Translations under genes and position numbers: made by a program
Part shown: piece by piece, positions 36,461 through 44,545 of the stretch
Position numbering within the stretch: the first letter of the stretch is position 1
Layout of the letters: every line of letters starts with the position of its first letter
NCBI RefSeq assembly: GCF_013870525.1
Contig: NZ_JACBXD010000011.1
Coordinates: 1-64,000, forward strand
Length of the DNA: 64,000 bases
Source of the DNA: Amycolatopsis pittospori
Lineage (GTDB): Bacteria; Actinomycetota; Actinomycetes; Mycobacteriales; Pseudonocardiaceae
Direction: 5' to 3'
Notes under the pieces: generated by a model
Database searches by the model: none
Seen by the model: only the letters and a program-made list of their open reading frames with translations
Told to the model about the DNA's origin: nothing

Positions 36461-37084
36461 TCAGTGCCCTTGCGGGCCGAACTGTTGCTGTTGCTGCGGC
36501 GGCGGACCGAACTGCTGCGGCGCAGACCCACCCTGCGGCGGCTGCTGCGGCCACCCGCCCTGCTGCGGATACGGCTGCTGCGGCGGTCCGGCCTGCCACT
36601 GAGGCTGAAGCTGCGGCTGTGACTGCGGCTGCGGCTGCGGCTGAAGCTGCGGCTGAGATTGCGGCTGCGGCTGTTGCGGCGGGAACTGCTGAACGTACTG
36701 CTGCGGATTCCCTTGCTGCGGCGGGAAACCCGGCTGCTGCGCGAACGGCGGCCGCATGTCCTGCCCGGCCGCGGCGACGGCAGTCGCCTTGCGCCGTTTC
36801 CCGCGGATCAGCATCGTCGCGCCCAAACCGGTCAGCGCGACCCCGACCCCGGCCATCCAGATGCCGTGATCACGGAACGTCGCGGCTCGCGATTCGGCGG
36901 CCGCCTTCATCTCGGCGTAGGTGTCCTCGCCGGTGGTGCGGCCGTTCTTCGTGGTCTCACAGACGTCACCGGGCGACATGATCTTGCCGCCACATTTGAT
37001 CAGATTCGGATCCTCGGTCGAGAACAGCAAGGTGACGAGCAGGAAACCGGCACCGACGACCAGAACGAAAACCCAGCGCTTCAT
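36461..37084 (-). CDS. Membrane protein with Pro/Gln-rich tail
   Basis: Protein of 207 residues. An N-terminal transmembrane helix (WVFVLVVGAGFLLVTLLFS) is followed by an external loop with two cysteines (IKCGGKIMSPGDVC) and a second helix (GIWMAGVGVALTGLGATMLI), then RGKRRK. The last 100 residues are almost only P, Q, G and F with repeating Q-P-Q-x-Q-P units. The tail is likely disordered and cytoplasmic. Function unknown. An inverted repeat ATGTGTTACAC/GTGTAACACAT spans the start codon. Confidence 0.78.
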   Translation of the reverse strand: MKRWVFVLVVGAGFLLVTLLFSTEDPNLIKCGGKIMSPGDVCETTKNGRTTGEDTYAEMKAAAESRAATFRDHGIWMAGVGVALTGLGATMLIRGKRRKATAVAAAGQDMRPPFAQQPGFPPQQGNPQQYVQQFPPQQPQPQSQPQLQPQPQPQSQPQLQPQWQAGPPQQPYPQQGGWPQQPPQGGSAPQQFGPPPQQQQQFGPQGH

Positions 37085-37115
37085 GTGTTACACACCCTCC
37101 CCATGTGTAACACAT
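37083..37115. promoter_or_regulatory. Inverted repeat over a start codon
   Basis: Perfect 11-bp arms ATGTGTTACAC (37083-37093) and GTGTAACACAT (37105-37115), centres 22 bp apart. One arm covers the start codon region of the Pro/Gln-rich membrane protein gene. It is suited to a dimeric repressor bound on one face of the helix. Confidence 0.5.
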
Positions 37116-37151
37116 GAGAGCACAGGTCACCGGTCCGTGGCAAGAGCCGGA

Positions 37152-38381
37152 TCAGGCTTCGCGGTACCGGCGTTCCTCGGTGACGCCGACCCCGGCCTCC
37201 TCGTCGAAGTGGTAGACCTCGCGGCCTCGCACGAACACCCGCATCGCGCGGTTCATCACGTCCAGCGGGTCACCCGACCAGAGGACGACGTCGGCGTCGA
37301 GACCCGGCTTCAGCGAGCCGACCTGGTCGTCGAGGTTCAGCATCGCGGCCGGATTCACGGTCAGCGCCTTCAGCGCGGTCTCCGGGTCCAGGCCGTCCTT
37401 GACCGACAGTGCCGCCTGGTAGACCAGGAAGTTGATCGGCACGACGGGGTGGTCCGTGGTGATCGCGATCCGCACGCCCGCCCTGGCGAGGATGCCGGGA
37501 GCGCGCAGGGTGCGGTTGCGCAGTTCCACTTTGGACTTGGTGGTGAACAGCGGGCCGAGGATCACCGGCACGTCCCGCTCGGCGAGCAGGTCCGCGATCA
37601 GATGCCCTTCGGTGCCGTGGTTGATCACCAGGTTGTAGCCGAACTCGTCCGCCAGGCGGATCGCCGTGACCATGTCGTCGGCGCGGTGGACGTGCTGGTC
37701 CCAGAAAAGCTTGCCGTCGAGGACCTTCGCCAGCGTCTCCTTGGTCAGGTTGACCTCGAACGGTTTGCCCTCGCCGGCGGCGTGGTCGCGCTGGGCGGCG
37801 TAGTTGCGCGCGGCGGTGAACGCCTCGCGGATGATCGACGCGACGCCGAGCCTGGTCGACGGCGTCTGCTTCTTGTCCCCGTAGACCCGCTTCGGGTTCT
37901 CGCCGAGCGCGCTCTTCACGCTGACCTCTTCGGCGAAGATCATGTCGAGCACGGTCCGGCCCCAGGTCTTGACGCCGATCGTCTGCCCGCCGATGGGGTT
38001 CCCGGAGCCGGGTTTGATGACGACGCTGGTGACGCCGCCCGCGAGCGCGTCGTCGAAACCGGGCTCGTACGGGTCGATCCCGTCGATCGCCCGGAATCGC
38101 GCGCCGTTCGGGTCGGTCATCTCGTTGGTGTCGTTACCCGACCAGCCTTCACCGTCCTCGTGGACGCCGAGGTGGGCGTGCGCGTCGATGAACCCGGGCA
38201 GCACCCAGGTGCCCGCGGCGTCGATCAGCTCGGCGTCGTCGGGGACGTCGACGTCGGCGTCGGTGCCGACCGCGACGATCTTCCCGTTCTCGATGAGGAC
38301 CGTGCCGCCGTCGATCGGCTCACCGTCCACAGGGACGACGTACCCACCGACGATGGCCTTGACCAGTGCTTTGTTCGACAT
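37152..38381 (-). CDS. Amidohydrolase (imidazolonepropionase-like)
   Basis: Metal-dependent hydrolase of 409 residues with the amidohydrolase-1 pattern. First metal motif WVLPGFIDAHAHLGVHED, then FWDQHVHRADD and LVINHGTEGHLIADL, an Asp in IAITTDHPVVPINF, and the closing GSLKPGLDADVVLWSGDPLD. No signal peptide is visible. Substrate unknown; relatives act on cyclic imides, cytosine-like bases or peptides. ATG 38381 has no good ribosome-binding site, so it may be leaderless. It ends 37 bp from the inverted repeat of the next gene. Confidence 0.88.
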   Translation of the reverse strand: MSNKALVKAIVGGYVVPVDGEPIDGGTVLIENGKIVAVGTDADVDVPDDAELIDAAGTWVLPGFIDAHAHLGVHEDGEGWSGNDTNEMTDPNGARFRAIDGIDPYEPGFDDALAGGVTSVVIKPGSGNPIGGQTIGVKTWGRTVLDMIFAEEVSVKSALGENPKRVYGDKKQTPSTRLGVASIIREAFTAARNYAAQRDHAAGEGKPFEVNLTKETLAKVLDGKLFWDQHVHRADDMVTAIRLADEFGYNLVINHGTEGHLIADLLAERDVPVILGPLFTTKSKVELRNRTLRAPGILARAGVRIAITTDHPVVPINFLVYQAALSVKDGLDPETALKALTVNPAAMLNLDDQVGSLKPGLDADVVLWSGDPLDVMNRAMRVFVRGREVYHFDEEAGVGVTEERRYREA

Positions 38382-38392
38382 ACTTTGACACG

Positions 38393-38878
38393 CTAACGAA
38401 CTGGGTCCTCCGGGCGCACGCGGGGCTTTTCAAAGTGGACCACCTGGTAGTGCAATTCGGGTGTCCGGCGCGTTTCGACGTAGCCGAGCTTCGGATACAT
38501 CCGCAGCGGCCCGAAGCTCCGCTCGCCGGTGAACAGACGGAACACCGTCACCGACGGCGGCATCGCCGCTTCGGCGGCGAGCAGCAGCGAACCGCCGAGC
38601 CCGTGCCCCTGCCTGTCCGGCGCGACGACGAGCCTGCCGACGAGCCCGGCGTCACCGTCCACGACGATCCGGACACTCGCCACCAGCCGCCCGGCTTCCC
38701 TGATGCCCCAAGCGAAACACGCGGGGTCACCCAGCGCGCCCTTCGCCTGTTCCAGGGTTTCCAGCAGCGGCGGCAGTTCGAGCGTGCCGTGGGCCTGCGC
38801 CTCGGTCACGTACGCCGCCCGCTGCAACGTGAGCATCTCCCCCGCGTCCGCGGGCCCCAGCCGGAGCAGCGACGTCAT
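38393..38878 (-). CDS. GNAT-family N-acetyltransferase
   Basis: Acetyltransferase of 161 residues. The acetyl-CoA loop is VVAPDRQGHGLGGSLLLAAE, and VFRLFTGERSFGPLRMYPKL is the C-terminal fold segment. The acceptor is unknown. ATG 38878 shares its A with the stop of the aldose epimerase gene (TGATG), so it is translationally coupled. A GTG at 38911 would extend it by 11 residues into the upstream gene. Confidence 0.86.
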   Translation of the reverse strand: MTSLLRLGPADAGEMLTLQRAAYVTEAQAHGTLELPPLLETLEQAKGALGDPACFAWGIREAGRLVASVRIVVDGDAGLVGRLVVAPDRQGHGLGGSLLLAAEAAMPPSVTVFRLFTGERSFGPLRMYPKLGYVETRRTPELHYQVVHFEKPRVRPEDPVR

Positions 38879-39783
38879 CAGCGCACCCGGATTCCCCAGC
38901 TCCCGGTCCACGAGGTGGCGGGGTCGAGTTCGATCAGGTCGGTGCCGGTGTTGAGCGCGTCGGCGGGGCAGGTCATCGGCTCGATCGCCACCGCCCGGCC
39001 GCGGCCGACCAGATCCCCGGGCGTGAAGACCTGCGCCCAGTGGAAGTCCGGCCCGGCCCAGACCAGCAGTTGCTTGTCCCCGTGGGAGAGGACGTGGTGG
39101 TGGTTGCCGTCCTCGGCGACGCTCAGCCCGCCGAACGCGGTGTCGAGGTCGACGCCCTCCAGCACCTTGCCGGACCGGAAGTCGTACTCGGTGCCCTCGA
39201 CGTCCTGCTCGTCGGCGTACGGCATCTGCTCGTCGCCCAGGTACGGCCGGACGCGGCTCGCGGGCAGCGTCAGGGTCAGCTCGTCGGTCGGCACGTCGCC
39301 GATGCGGAAGTACGGATGCGTTCCGAGCCCGACGCCGATCGGGCTCTCACCCTCGTTGCGGATCTCGTGCGTCACGACCAGCTCGCGCGGCGCGATCTCG
39401 TAGGTGATCGTCGCACGCAGCGGCACCGGCCAGCCCTCCTGCGCCGGGACGTCGATGGCCAGCGTGATCGACGACTCCGCGTGCTCCAGCAGCTCCCACT
39501 CCTCGTGCCGGGTCAGGCCGTGGATGGCGTTGCCGCGCGCCTCTTCGGTGATCGCGAGCTGCTGCTTCTCACCCCGGTGGACCCATTGGCCGCCCTTGGT
39601 GCGGTTCGGCCAGGGCAGGAGGACCTGCCCCGCGCCCTTCGGCGGCTTCTCGTCTTCGGCGAAAGCCTCGACGTACGGCACCCCGCCGACCTCGAACGCG
39701 CGCAACCCGGCACCGATCTCGGTGACGACGGCGCGCGCGTTGCCGCGGGTGATCTCGAACTGCTCTCCGGTGGGATTGGCCAT
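38878..39783 (-). CDS. Aldose 1-epimerase family protein
   Basis: Sugar mutarotase-fold protein of 301 residues that interconverts anomers of an aldose or hexose-6-phosphate. Landmarks: GAGQVLLPWPNRTKGGQW, GNAIHGLTRHEEW, VGLGTHPYFRIGD, and FTPGDLVGRGRAVAIEPMTC with the catalytic Glu near its end. The His in N-A-I-H-G and the His in G-T-H-P-Y are the expected catalytic pair. It is followed by a coupled GNAT gene. ATG 39783 lies 74 bp from the divergent acyl-CoA ligase. Confidence 0.9.
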   Translation of the reverse strand: MANPTGEQFEITRGNARAVVTEIGAGLRAFEVGGVPYVEAFAEDEKPPKGAGQVLLPWPNRTKGGQWVHRGEKQQLAITEEARGNAIHGLTRHEEWELLEHAESSITLAIDVPAQEGWPVPLRATITYEIAPRELVVTHEIRNEGESPIGVGLGTHPYFRIGDVPTDELTLTLPASRVRPYLGDEQMPYADEQDVEGTEYDFRSGKVLEGVDLDTAFGGLSVAEDGNHHHVLSHGDKQLLVWAGPDFHWAQVFTPGDLVGRGRAVAIEPMTCPADALNTGTDLIELDPATSWTGSWGIRVR

Positions 39784-39857
39784 GCGGACGAGGTTACCGG
39801 CGGCCGCCGGGAAAGTACGGTGGGAATACCACCGCCCGGACGAAGGAGACCGCCGCG

Positions 39858-41366
39858 ATGACCGTTCCCGGCTACCCCAGCACCGTCGGCCGCGTCCTGG
39901 AGCGCAGCGCGCGGCGTGTCCCGGACAGGGTCGCGCTCACCTTCGCCGATCGCGTGTGGACATACGCCGAGCTGGACCGCGCGGCCGGCCGGGTCGCGGC
40001 GAAGCTGCTTGAGCGGGGACTCGTCCACGGCGACCGCGTCGCGGCCTTCGGCAAGAACTCCGACGCGTACCTGTTGCTGTACCTGGGTTGTGCGCGAGCC
40101 GGGCTGGTGCACGTGCCGGTGAACTTCAACGCGCGGGGCGAAGAGCTCGCTTATCTGCTCACGCAGTCCGAGCCCGCGGTCGCTTTCGTCGACCCCGCCC
40201 TGGCCGGCCACGTGACGGCCGAGCATGTGCCCACTGTGGACGTCCTCGACTGGGCGCTCGACGAAACCATTACCCCGCACGAGGAATCCGGTGTCGCCGA
40301 CGACGACCTCGTGCAGCTGCTCTACACCTCCGGGACGACCTCGCGGCCGAAAGGCGCGATGCTCACCCACCGCGCGCTGGTGCACGAGTACTCGTCCTGC
40401 ATCGCCGCGCTCGACCTGAGCGACCGTGACGTGCCGTTGCACGCGCTGCCGCTGTACCACTCCGCGCAGATGCACGTGTTCCTCATGCCCGGCCTCGCCG
40501 TCGGCGCGACGAACCACCTCGTCGAAGGACCCGACCTCGGCGACATCCTCACGCGGATCCCGCGCCAGGGCGTCACTTCGCTGTTCTTCCCACCGACGGT
40601 CTGGGTGGGGCTGGCGAACCACCCCGGCCTCGCGGAAGCGGATCTGAGCAGCCTCACCAAGGCGTACTACGGCGCGTCGATCATGCCCGTACCGGTGCTG
40701 AACAAGCTGCGCGCCCGGCTACCGGGCGTCGGGTTCTACAACTGCTTCGGGCAGTCGGAGATCGGTCCACTCGCGACGGTCCTGCGCCCCGAAGAACACG
40801 ACGCGCGGCCGGATTCCGTCGGCCGCCCGGTGCTGTTCGTCGAGACCCGGGTGGTGGACGCGGCGATGAACGACCTCCCGCCGGGCGAGCTCGGCGAGGT
40901 CGTGTACCGCTCTCCGCAACTGTGCACCGGCTATTGGGGCAAGCCCGAGGAATCGGTGGAGGCGTTCGAGGGCGGCTGGTTCCACTCCGGTGACCTGGTG
41001 CGCCAGGACGACGAGGGTTACCTGTTCGTCGTCGACCGGATCAAGGACGTCGTCAACACCGGCGGCGTGCTCGTGGCTTCGCGCGAAGTGGAGGACGCGC
41101 TGTACGCGCATCCCGCCGTCGCCGAGGTCGCCGTCGTCGGCCTGCCGCACGAACGCTGGATCGAGGCGATCGCCGCGGTGGTCGTGGTGAAGGAGCCCGT
41201 CGAGGAAGGGACTCTGATCGAGTTCGCCAAGGGCTCGCTCGCGGCGCACAAGGTGCCGAAGTCGGTGCATTTCGTCGACGAATTGCCGAAGAACGCTTCG
41301 GGGAAGCTGCTGAAGCGTGAGTTGCGGCAGCGGCTCGGCGGACCGGGGTCGGCCATCGGCGTCTAG
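39858..41366 (+). CDS. Acyl-CoA synthetase
   Basis: ANL ligase of 502 residues. Motifs: LLYTSGTTSRPKGAMLTHR, PLYHSAQMHVFLMPGLAVG, YNCFGQSEIGPLATVL, the hinge GWFHSGDLVRQDDEGYL, DVVNTGGVLVASREVEDALY and the catalytic lysine in KNASGKLLKREL. The gate region has Gln-Ser-Glu-Ile where many members have M-T-E-T. Substrate unknown; medium or long chain acids likely. RBS AAGGAG lies before ATG 39858. No partner gene follows; the next 334 bp are mostly repeats. Confidence 0.93.
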   Translation: MTVPGYPSTVGRVLERSARRVPDRVALTFADRVWTYAELDRAAGRVAAKLLERGLVHGDRVAAFGKNSDAYLLLYLGCARAGLVHVPVNFNARGEELAYLLTQSEPAVAFVDPALAGHVTAEHVPTVDVLDWALDETITPHEESGVADDDLVQLLYTSGTTSRPKGAMLTHRALVHEYSSCIAALDLSDRDVPLHALPLYHSAQMHVFLMPGLAVGATNHLVEGPDLGDILTRIPRQGVTSLFFPPTVWVGLANHPGLAEADLSSLTKAYYGASIMPVPVLNKLRARLPGVGFYNCFGQSEIGPLATVLRPEEHDARPDSVGRPVLFVETRVVDAAMNDLPPGELGEVVYRSPQLCTGYWGKPEESVEAFEGGWFHSGDLVRQDDEGYLFVVDRIKDVVNTGGVLVASREVEDALYAHPAVAEVAVVGLPHERWIEAIAAVVVVKEPVEEGTLIEFAKGSLAAHKVPKSVHFVDELPKNASGKLLKRELRQRLGGPGSAIGV

Positions 41367-41462
41367 GGCTCGGCGGCAGCAGCGGACTCGTCGCCGGACC
41401 CGAATATCCACAAAGGACATCGGATAGGGCGTCGTACTTGTTCTCCGGGTAGTGAAGTAAGG

Positions 41463-41585
41463 CGTGACTCGCGTGCTTGAGCACGTGACTCGCGTGCCTG
41501 GATGCCGCACTCGGGTGTACGGAGTCCAGGCACGCGAGATCCGCCTCCAAGCACACGAGATCCGGGTCTGAGCACACGAGTGCGG
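41463..41585. repeat. Inverted array of 21-22 bp ACTCGCGTG units
   Basis: Three direct units (starting at 41463, 41484 and 41506) followed by about three units in inverted orientation (from 41527). Core ACTCGCGTGC-TTGAGCACG; inverted form GCACACGAGATCCGCC. The whole can fold into a long imperfect hairpin. It occupies most of the 334-bp gap 41367-41700, which holds no gene I can support. Confidence 0.8.
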
Positions 41586-41665
41586 TGTTGCGTCACCCCC
41601 TGCCGCCAAACGAACGAGGTTGCGATCCAAGGCGACCTTGACAGCCACGCGCGCCTGGTTATAGC

Positions 41666-41683
41666 TTCTAACTAACATTAGAA
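41666..41683. promoter_or_regulatory. Operator candidate TTCTAA-N6-TTAGAA
   Basis: Perfect 6-bp arms (41666-41671 and 41678-41683) 17 bp upstream of the SRPBCC start, close to its ribosome-binding site. A TetR-type or other dimeric regulator could use it. The nearest regulator gene is at 42319. Confidence 0.45.
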
Positions 41684-41700
41684 CTACCAAAGGAGCGCTC

Positions 41701-42276
41701 GTGTTCAGCCTTCGTCCGACCACCGCCCTGGTCGCGATCCCGCTGGCCCTCGCCGGCGTCCTCGGCGTCACCGCCACCCCCGCCCAGGCATCCTCGAAGC
41801 CGACTTCTCTTACCTGCCAAGGCAAAGGTGTCGACCCGGCCGCCAAGGCCCGCTACCGGACCGAAGCCTTCATCCAGGCGCCGCTGCGCAGGATCTGGAA
41901 CCTCCAGACCGACGTCGAAGCCTGGCCCTCTTGGCAGAAACCCGCCGCGCCCATGACCATCGAGCGCCTGGACCCGGGCCCACTCCGCAAGAACTCCCGG
42001 TTCCAGGCGACCATCGAGGTGCCGCCCGTGGTCATCACCTCCACCGTCCGGCAGATCCGGCACGGCGAATGCCTGCGCTGGACCGGACCGGCCGAAGGCC
42101 CCGGATTCCACATCGACGGCGTCCATGTCTGGACCTTCACCAAGGTCCACGGCGGCGTCCTCGTCCGCACCGAGGAAAGCCACACCGGCCCCCAAGCCGC
42201 CCCCGGCAGCGACATGGGCCTCGAAACCTGGCTCAGCGACCTGAAAGCCGCCGCCGAAGCGAACCCTTGCGCCTGA
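41701..42276 (+). CDS. Secreted SRPBCC-domain protein
   Basis: Exported protein of 191 residues. A Sec signal peptide (TTALVAIPLALAGVLGVTA, cleavage near A-Q-A at about 32) precedes an SRPBCC (START/polyketide-cyclase-like) domain: YRTEAFIQAPLRRIWNLQTD, then VEAWPSWQKP, later GFHIDGVHVWTFTKVHGGVL. Domain members bind hydrophobic small molecules; export is unusual because most are cytoplasmic. GTG 41701 has AAAGGAG upstream. Two cysteines occur in the mature chain. It lies 42 bp before a TetR gene on the same strand. Confidence 0.85.
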   Translation: MFSLRPTTALVAIPLALAGVLGVTATPAQASSKPTSLTCQGKGVDPAAKARYRTEAFIQAPLRRIWNLQTDVEAWPSWQKPAAPMTIERLDPGPLRKNSRFQATIEVPPVVITSTVRQIRHGECLRWTGPAEGPGFHIDGVHVWTFTKVHGGVLVRTEESHTGPQAAPGSDMGLETWLSDLKAAAEANPCA

Positions 42277-42279
42277 CTT

Positions 42280-42299
42280 ACTAGACCGGTCGTCATAGT
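42280..42299. promoter_or_regulatory. LmrA/YxaF-like operator candidate
   Basis: ACTAGACCGGTCGTCATAGT carries the perfect 8-bp palindrome GACCGGTC (42284-42291) inside ACTA...TAGT. It resembles the TAGACCGGTCT-type sites used by the LmrA/YxaF group of TetR regulators and lies just ahead of a regulator of that group. Confidence 0.5.
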
Positions 42300-42318
42300 T
42301 TGGGCTACAGTCGGCCGC

Positions 42319-42882
42319 ATGGTCCGCCGTACCGACACCCGGCAGCGCATGCTCGATTCCGCCGCCGAGCTCTTCCACAAGCAGGGGTATCACGCCACCG
42401 GCCTCAACCAGCTCGTCGCCGCCGGTGGCGCCCCCAAGGGTTCGCTCTACTTCCACTTCCCCGGCGGCAAGGAACAGCTGGCCGCCGAGGCCATCCGGCA
42501 GTCCGCGGAGCGGTTGTGCGACACCTTGCGCACGGTCGTCGCGAATTCCCCGGACGTCATCACCGGTATCGAGAACGTCGTCGACGCCCTCGCGACCTCG
42601 CTCGACGAGTCGGACTTCCAGCGCGGGTGTCCACTCGCGACGGTCGCACTCGACGCGTCGGGTGAGAGCGAGACGATCCGCCAGGCCTGCGCCGACGGCT
42701 ACACCTCCTGGCACACCCTCATCGCCAGGGCGCTGAACAGCGAAAAGGCCGACGAGCTGGCGACCATCGTCCTCGCCGCCGTCGAGGGCGGGCTGTTGCT
42801 CGCCAAGACGTTGCACGACACCGCGCCGCTGCGCGCGATCGCCCCGCACCTCCGTGCCACCCTCGAACGGGAGCTGTCCTGA
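42319..42882 (+). CDS. TetR-family regulator, LmrA/YxaF group
   Basis: Repressor of 187 residues. The N-terminus RRTDTRQRMLDSAAELFHKQ leads into a helix-turn-helix NQLVAAGGAPKGSLYFHFPG, a pattern typical of the LmrA/YxaF group. The middle holds GCPLATVALDASGESE, another segment shared by that group. The stop overlaps the first metallo-hydrolase gene (TGATG). It probably represses the operon from the palindrome at 42280-42299. Confidence 0.88.
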   Translation: MVRRTDTRQRMLDSAAELFHKQGYHATGLNQLVAAGGAPKGSLYFHFPGGKEQLAAEAIRQSAERLCDTLRTVVANSPDVITGIENVVDALATSLDESDFQRGCPLATVALDASGESETIRQACADGYTSWHTLIARALNSEKADELATIVLAAVEGGLLLAKTLHDTAPLRAIAPHLRATLERELS

Positions 42883-43712
42883 TGCGCGTCCACCACCTCA
42901 ATTGCGGCACCCTGCGACCCGTCGGCGGCAGGCTCGTCGACGGCAGGCCGGGCCTGTTCCGCCGCGCGGAACTGGTCTGCCACTGCCTCCTGCTGGAGAC
43001 GGACACCGGGCTCGTGCTCGTCGAGACCGGCGTCGGCACCCCGACGGTGACCCGGCCGGCGGACTGGCTCGGCGCCGGGTTCGTGCGCCTGGTCCACCCC
43101 GACAGCGACGACGATCTCAGCGCCACCACCCAGATCCGGAAACTCGGCTTCGACCCGGCCGACGTACGCGACATCGTGCTGACCCACCTCGACCTCGACC
43201 ACGCGGGCGGGCTCGTCGACTTCCCGCGGGCCCGGGTCCACGTCCACGCCCGCGAGCTCCAAGCCCTCGAGAACCCCATCGACCGCAAGGAGGCGAGCCG
43301 CTACCGGAAGGTCCAGTTCAGCCACGGTCCGAACTGGAAGTCCTACCGCGCCGACGGCGAGCCGTGGTTCGGTTTCGACGCCGTCCGCGAGCTCGAAGGC
43401 GTTCCGGACGTCCTGCTCATCCCGCTCGCCGGGCACACCCGCGGACACGCCGGGATCGCCGTCGACACCGGCGACGGCTGGCTCCTCAACGCCGGGGACG
43501 CCGTCTTCCACGGTGGCGAACTCGAGCAGAAGCCGCGCGTCCCCTTCGCCCTGGGCTTCTTCGAGTCGTACATGCAGACGGAAAAAACGGCCCGACTGGA
43601 CAACCAGCGCCGGCTGCGCGAACTTGTCAGTAACAACGGTGACGAAGTGTCGGTCTTCGCGGCGCACGACGTCACCGCCTTCGAGCGGTTCAGCCAGAGG
43701 AGCAGGATATGA
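42882..43712 (+). CDS. MBL-fold metallo-hydrolase 1 (lactonase-like)
   Basis: Metallo-beta-lactamase-fold enzyme of 276 residues. N-terminal VHHLNCGTLRPVGGRL is shared with lactonase-like members. The zinc motif is LTHLDLDHAGG, with later His and Asp in PLAGHTRGHAGI and LNAGDAVFH and a final His in FAAHD. Hydrolysis of lactones or related esters in the cytoplasm is likely; AHL-lactonase activity is only one possibility. ATG 42882 shares a base with the TetR stop, and the end overlaps a second copy by 4 bp (ATGA). Confidence 0.9.
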   Translation: MRVHHLNCGTLRPVGGRLVDGRPGLFRRAELVCHCLLLETDTGLVLVETGVGTPTVTRPADWLGAGFVRLVHPDSDDDLSATTQIRKLGFDPADVRDIVLTHLDLDHAGGLVDFPRARVHVHARELQALENPIDRKEASRYRKVQFSHGPNWKSYRADGEPWFGFDAVRELEGVPDVLLIPLAGHTRGHAGIAVDTGDGWLLNAGDAVFHGGELEQKPRVPFALGFFESYMQTEKTARLDNQRRLRELVSNNGDEVSVFAAHDVTAFERFSQRSRI

Positions 43713-44536
43713 AGGTCCACCACCTGAACTGCGGCACGATGCGCGCTCCGGGAGGCAAGTTCCTCGACGGCCAGCCGGGTCTGCTGCGGCGTTCGGAGCT
43801 GGTGGCGCACTGCCTGCTCATCGAGACCGGCGACGGGCTCGTGCTGGTGGACACTGGATTCGGCCGTCAGGGCGTGGCTCGGCCGAGCGCGTGGCTCGGC
43901 GGACCGTTCACGAAGATGGTCGGGGCGAAACCGGTCGAGATCGAGACGGCGGCGCATCAGGTCGAGGCGCTCGGCCACAAGCTGGAGGATGTGCGGCACA
44001 TCATCTGCACGCATCTCGACGTCGACCACGCGGGCGGGCTCGCGGACTTCCCGAGCGCCGTCGTGCACGTTCGTGCGGAGGAGCACGACGCGGCGACGGC
44101 GCCGGGCAACGCGAGCGAGAAACTCCGCTTCCGCGCCAACCAGTTCGCCCACCGTCCACTGTGGAGCAAGTACGACGAGGCCGGCGACGAGTGGTTCGGC
44201 TTCCAGGCGGTCCGCGAGCTGAAGGGGCTGCCGTCGGAGATCCTGCTGGTCCCGCTCGCGGGCCACACCAAGGGCCATACGGGGGTCGCGGTCGACACCG
44301 GCGACGGCTGGCTGCTGCACGCGGGCGACGCGTACTTCTTCCACGGTCAGATGGATCCGGTGAAACCACACTGCCCGCCGGGGATGACGGCGTTCCAGAA
44401 CATGGTGCAGACGCTGCGCAAGCCGCGGCTGGAGAACGTCGAGCGGCTGCGTGAGCTGAGCCGAGAACACGCCGACGAGGTCACCGTGTTCTCGGCCCAC
44501 AGCCCGGTGGAGTACCAGGCGCTCAGTCGCGGTTGA
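43709..44536 (+). CDS. MBL-fold metallo-hydrolase 2 (lactonase-like)
   Basis: Tandem paralogue of the previous gene, 275 residues, same layout: VHHLNCGTMRAPGGKFL, CTHLDVDHAGGLADFPSA, VPLAGHTKGHTGVAVDTGDG, LHAGDAYFFHG, FSAHSP. All expected metal ligands are kept, so both copies are probably active. They differ most in the region after DFP, which forms part of the substrate pocket in the fold, suggesting different substrates. It ends 9 bp from the convergent permease stop. Confidence 0.9.
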   Translation: MKVHHLNCGTMRAPGGKFLDGQPGLLRRSELVAHCLLIETGDGLVLVDTGFGRQGVARPSAWLGGPFTKMVGAKPVEIETAAHQVEALGHKLEDVRHIICTHLDVDHAGGLADFPSAVVHVRAEEHDAATAPGNASEKLRFRANQFAHRPLWSKYDEAGDEWFGFQAVRELKGLPSEILLVPLAGHTKGHTGVAVDTGDGWLLHAGDAYFFHGQMDPVKPHCPPGMTAFQNMVQTLRKPRLENVERLRELSREHADEVTVFSAHSPVEYQALSRG

Positions 44537-44545
44537 GCGAAGAGG

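Noticed and set aside
42882..44536. Beta-lactamase resistance genes
   Set aside because: No signal peptides and the motifs fit cytoplasmic lactonase-like hydrolases rather than secreted beta-lactamases.
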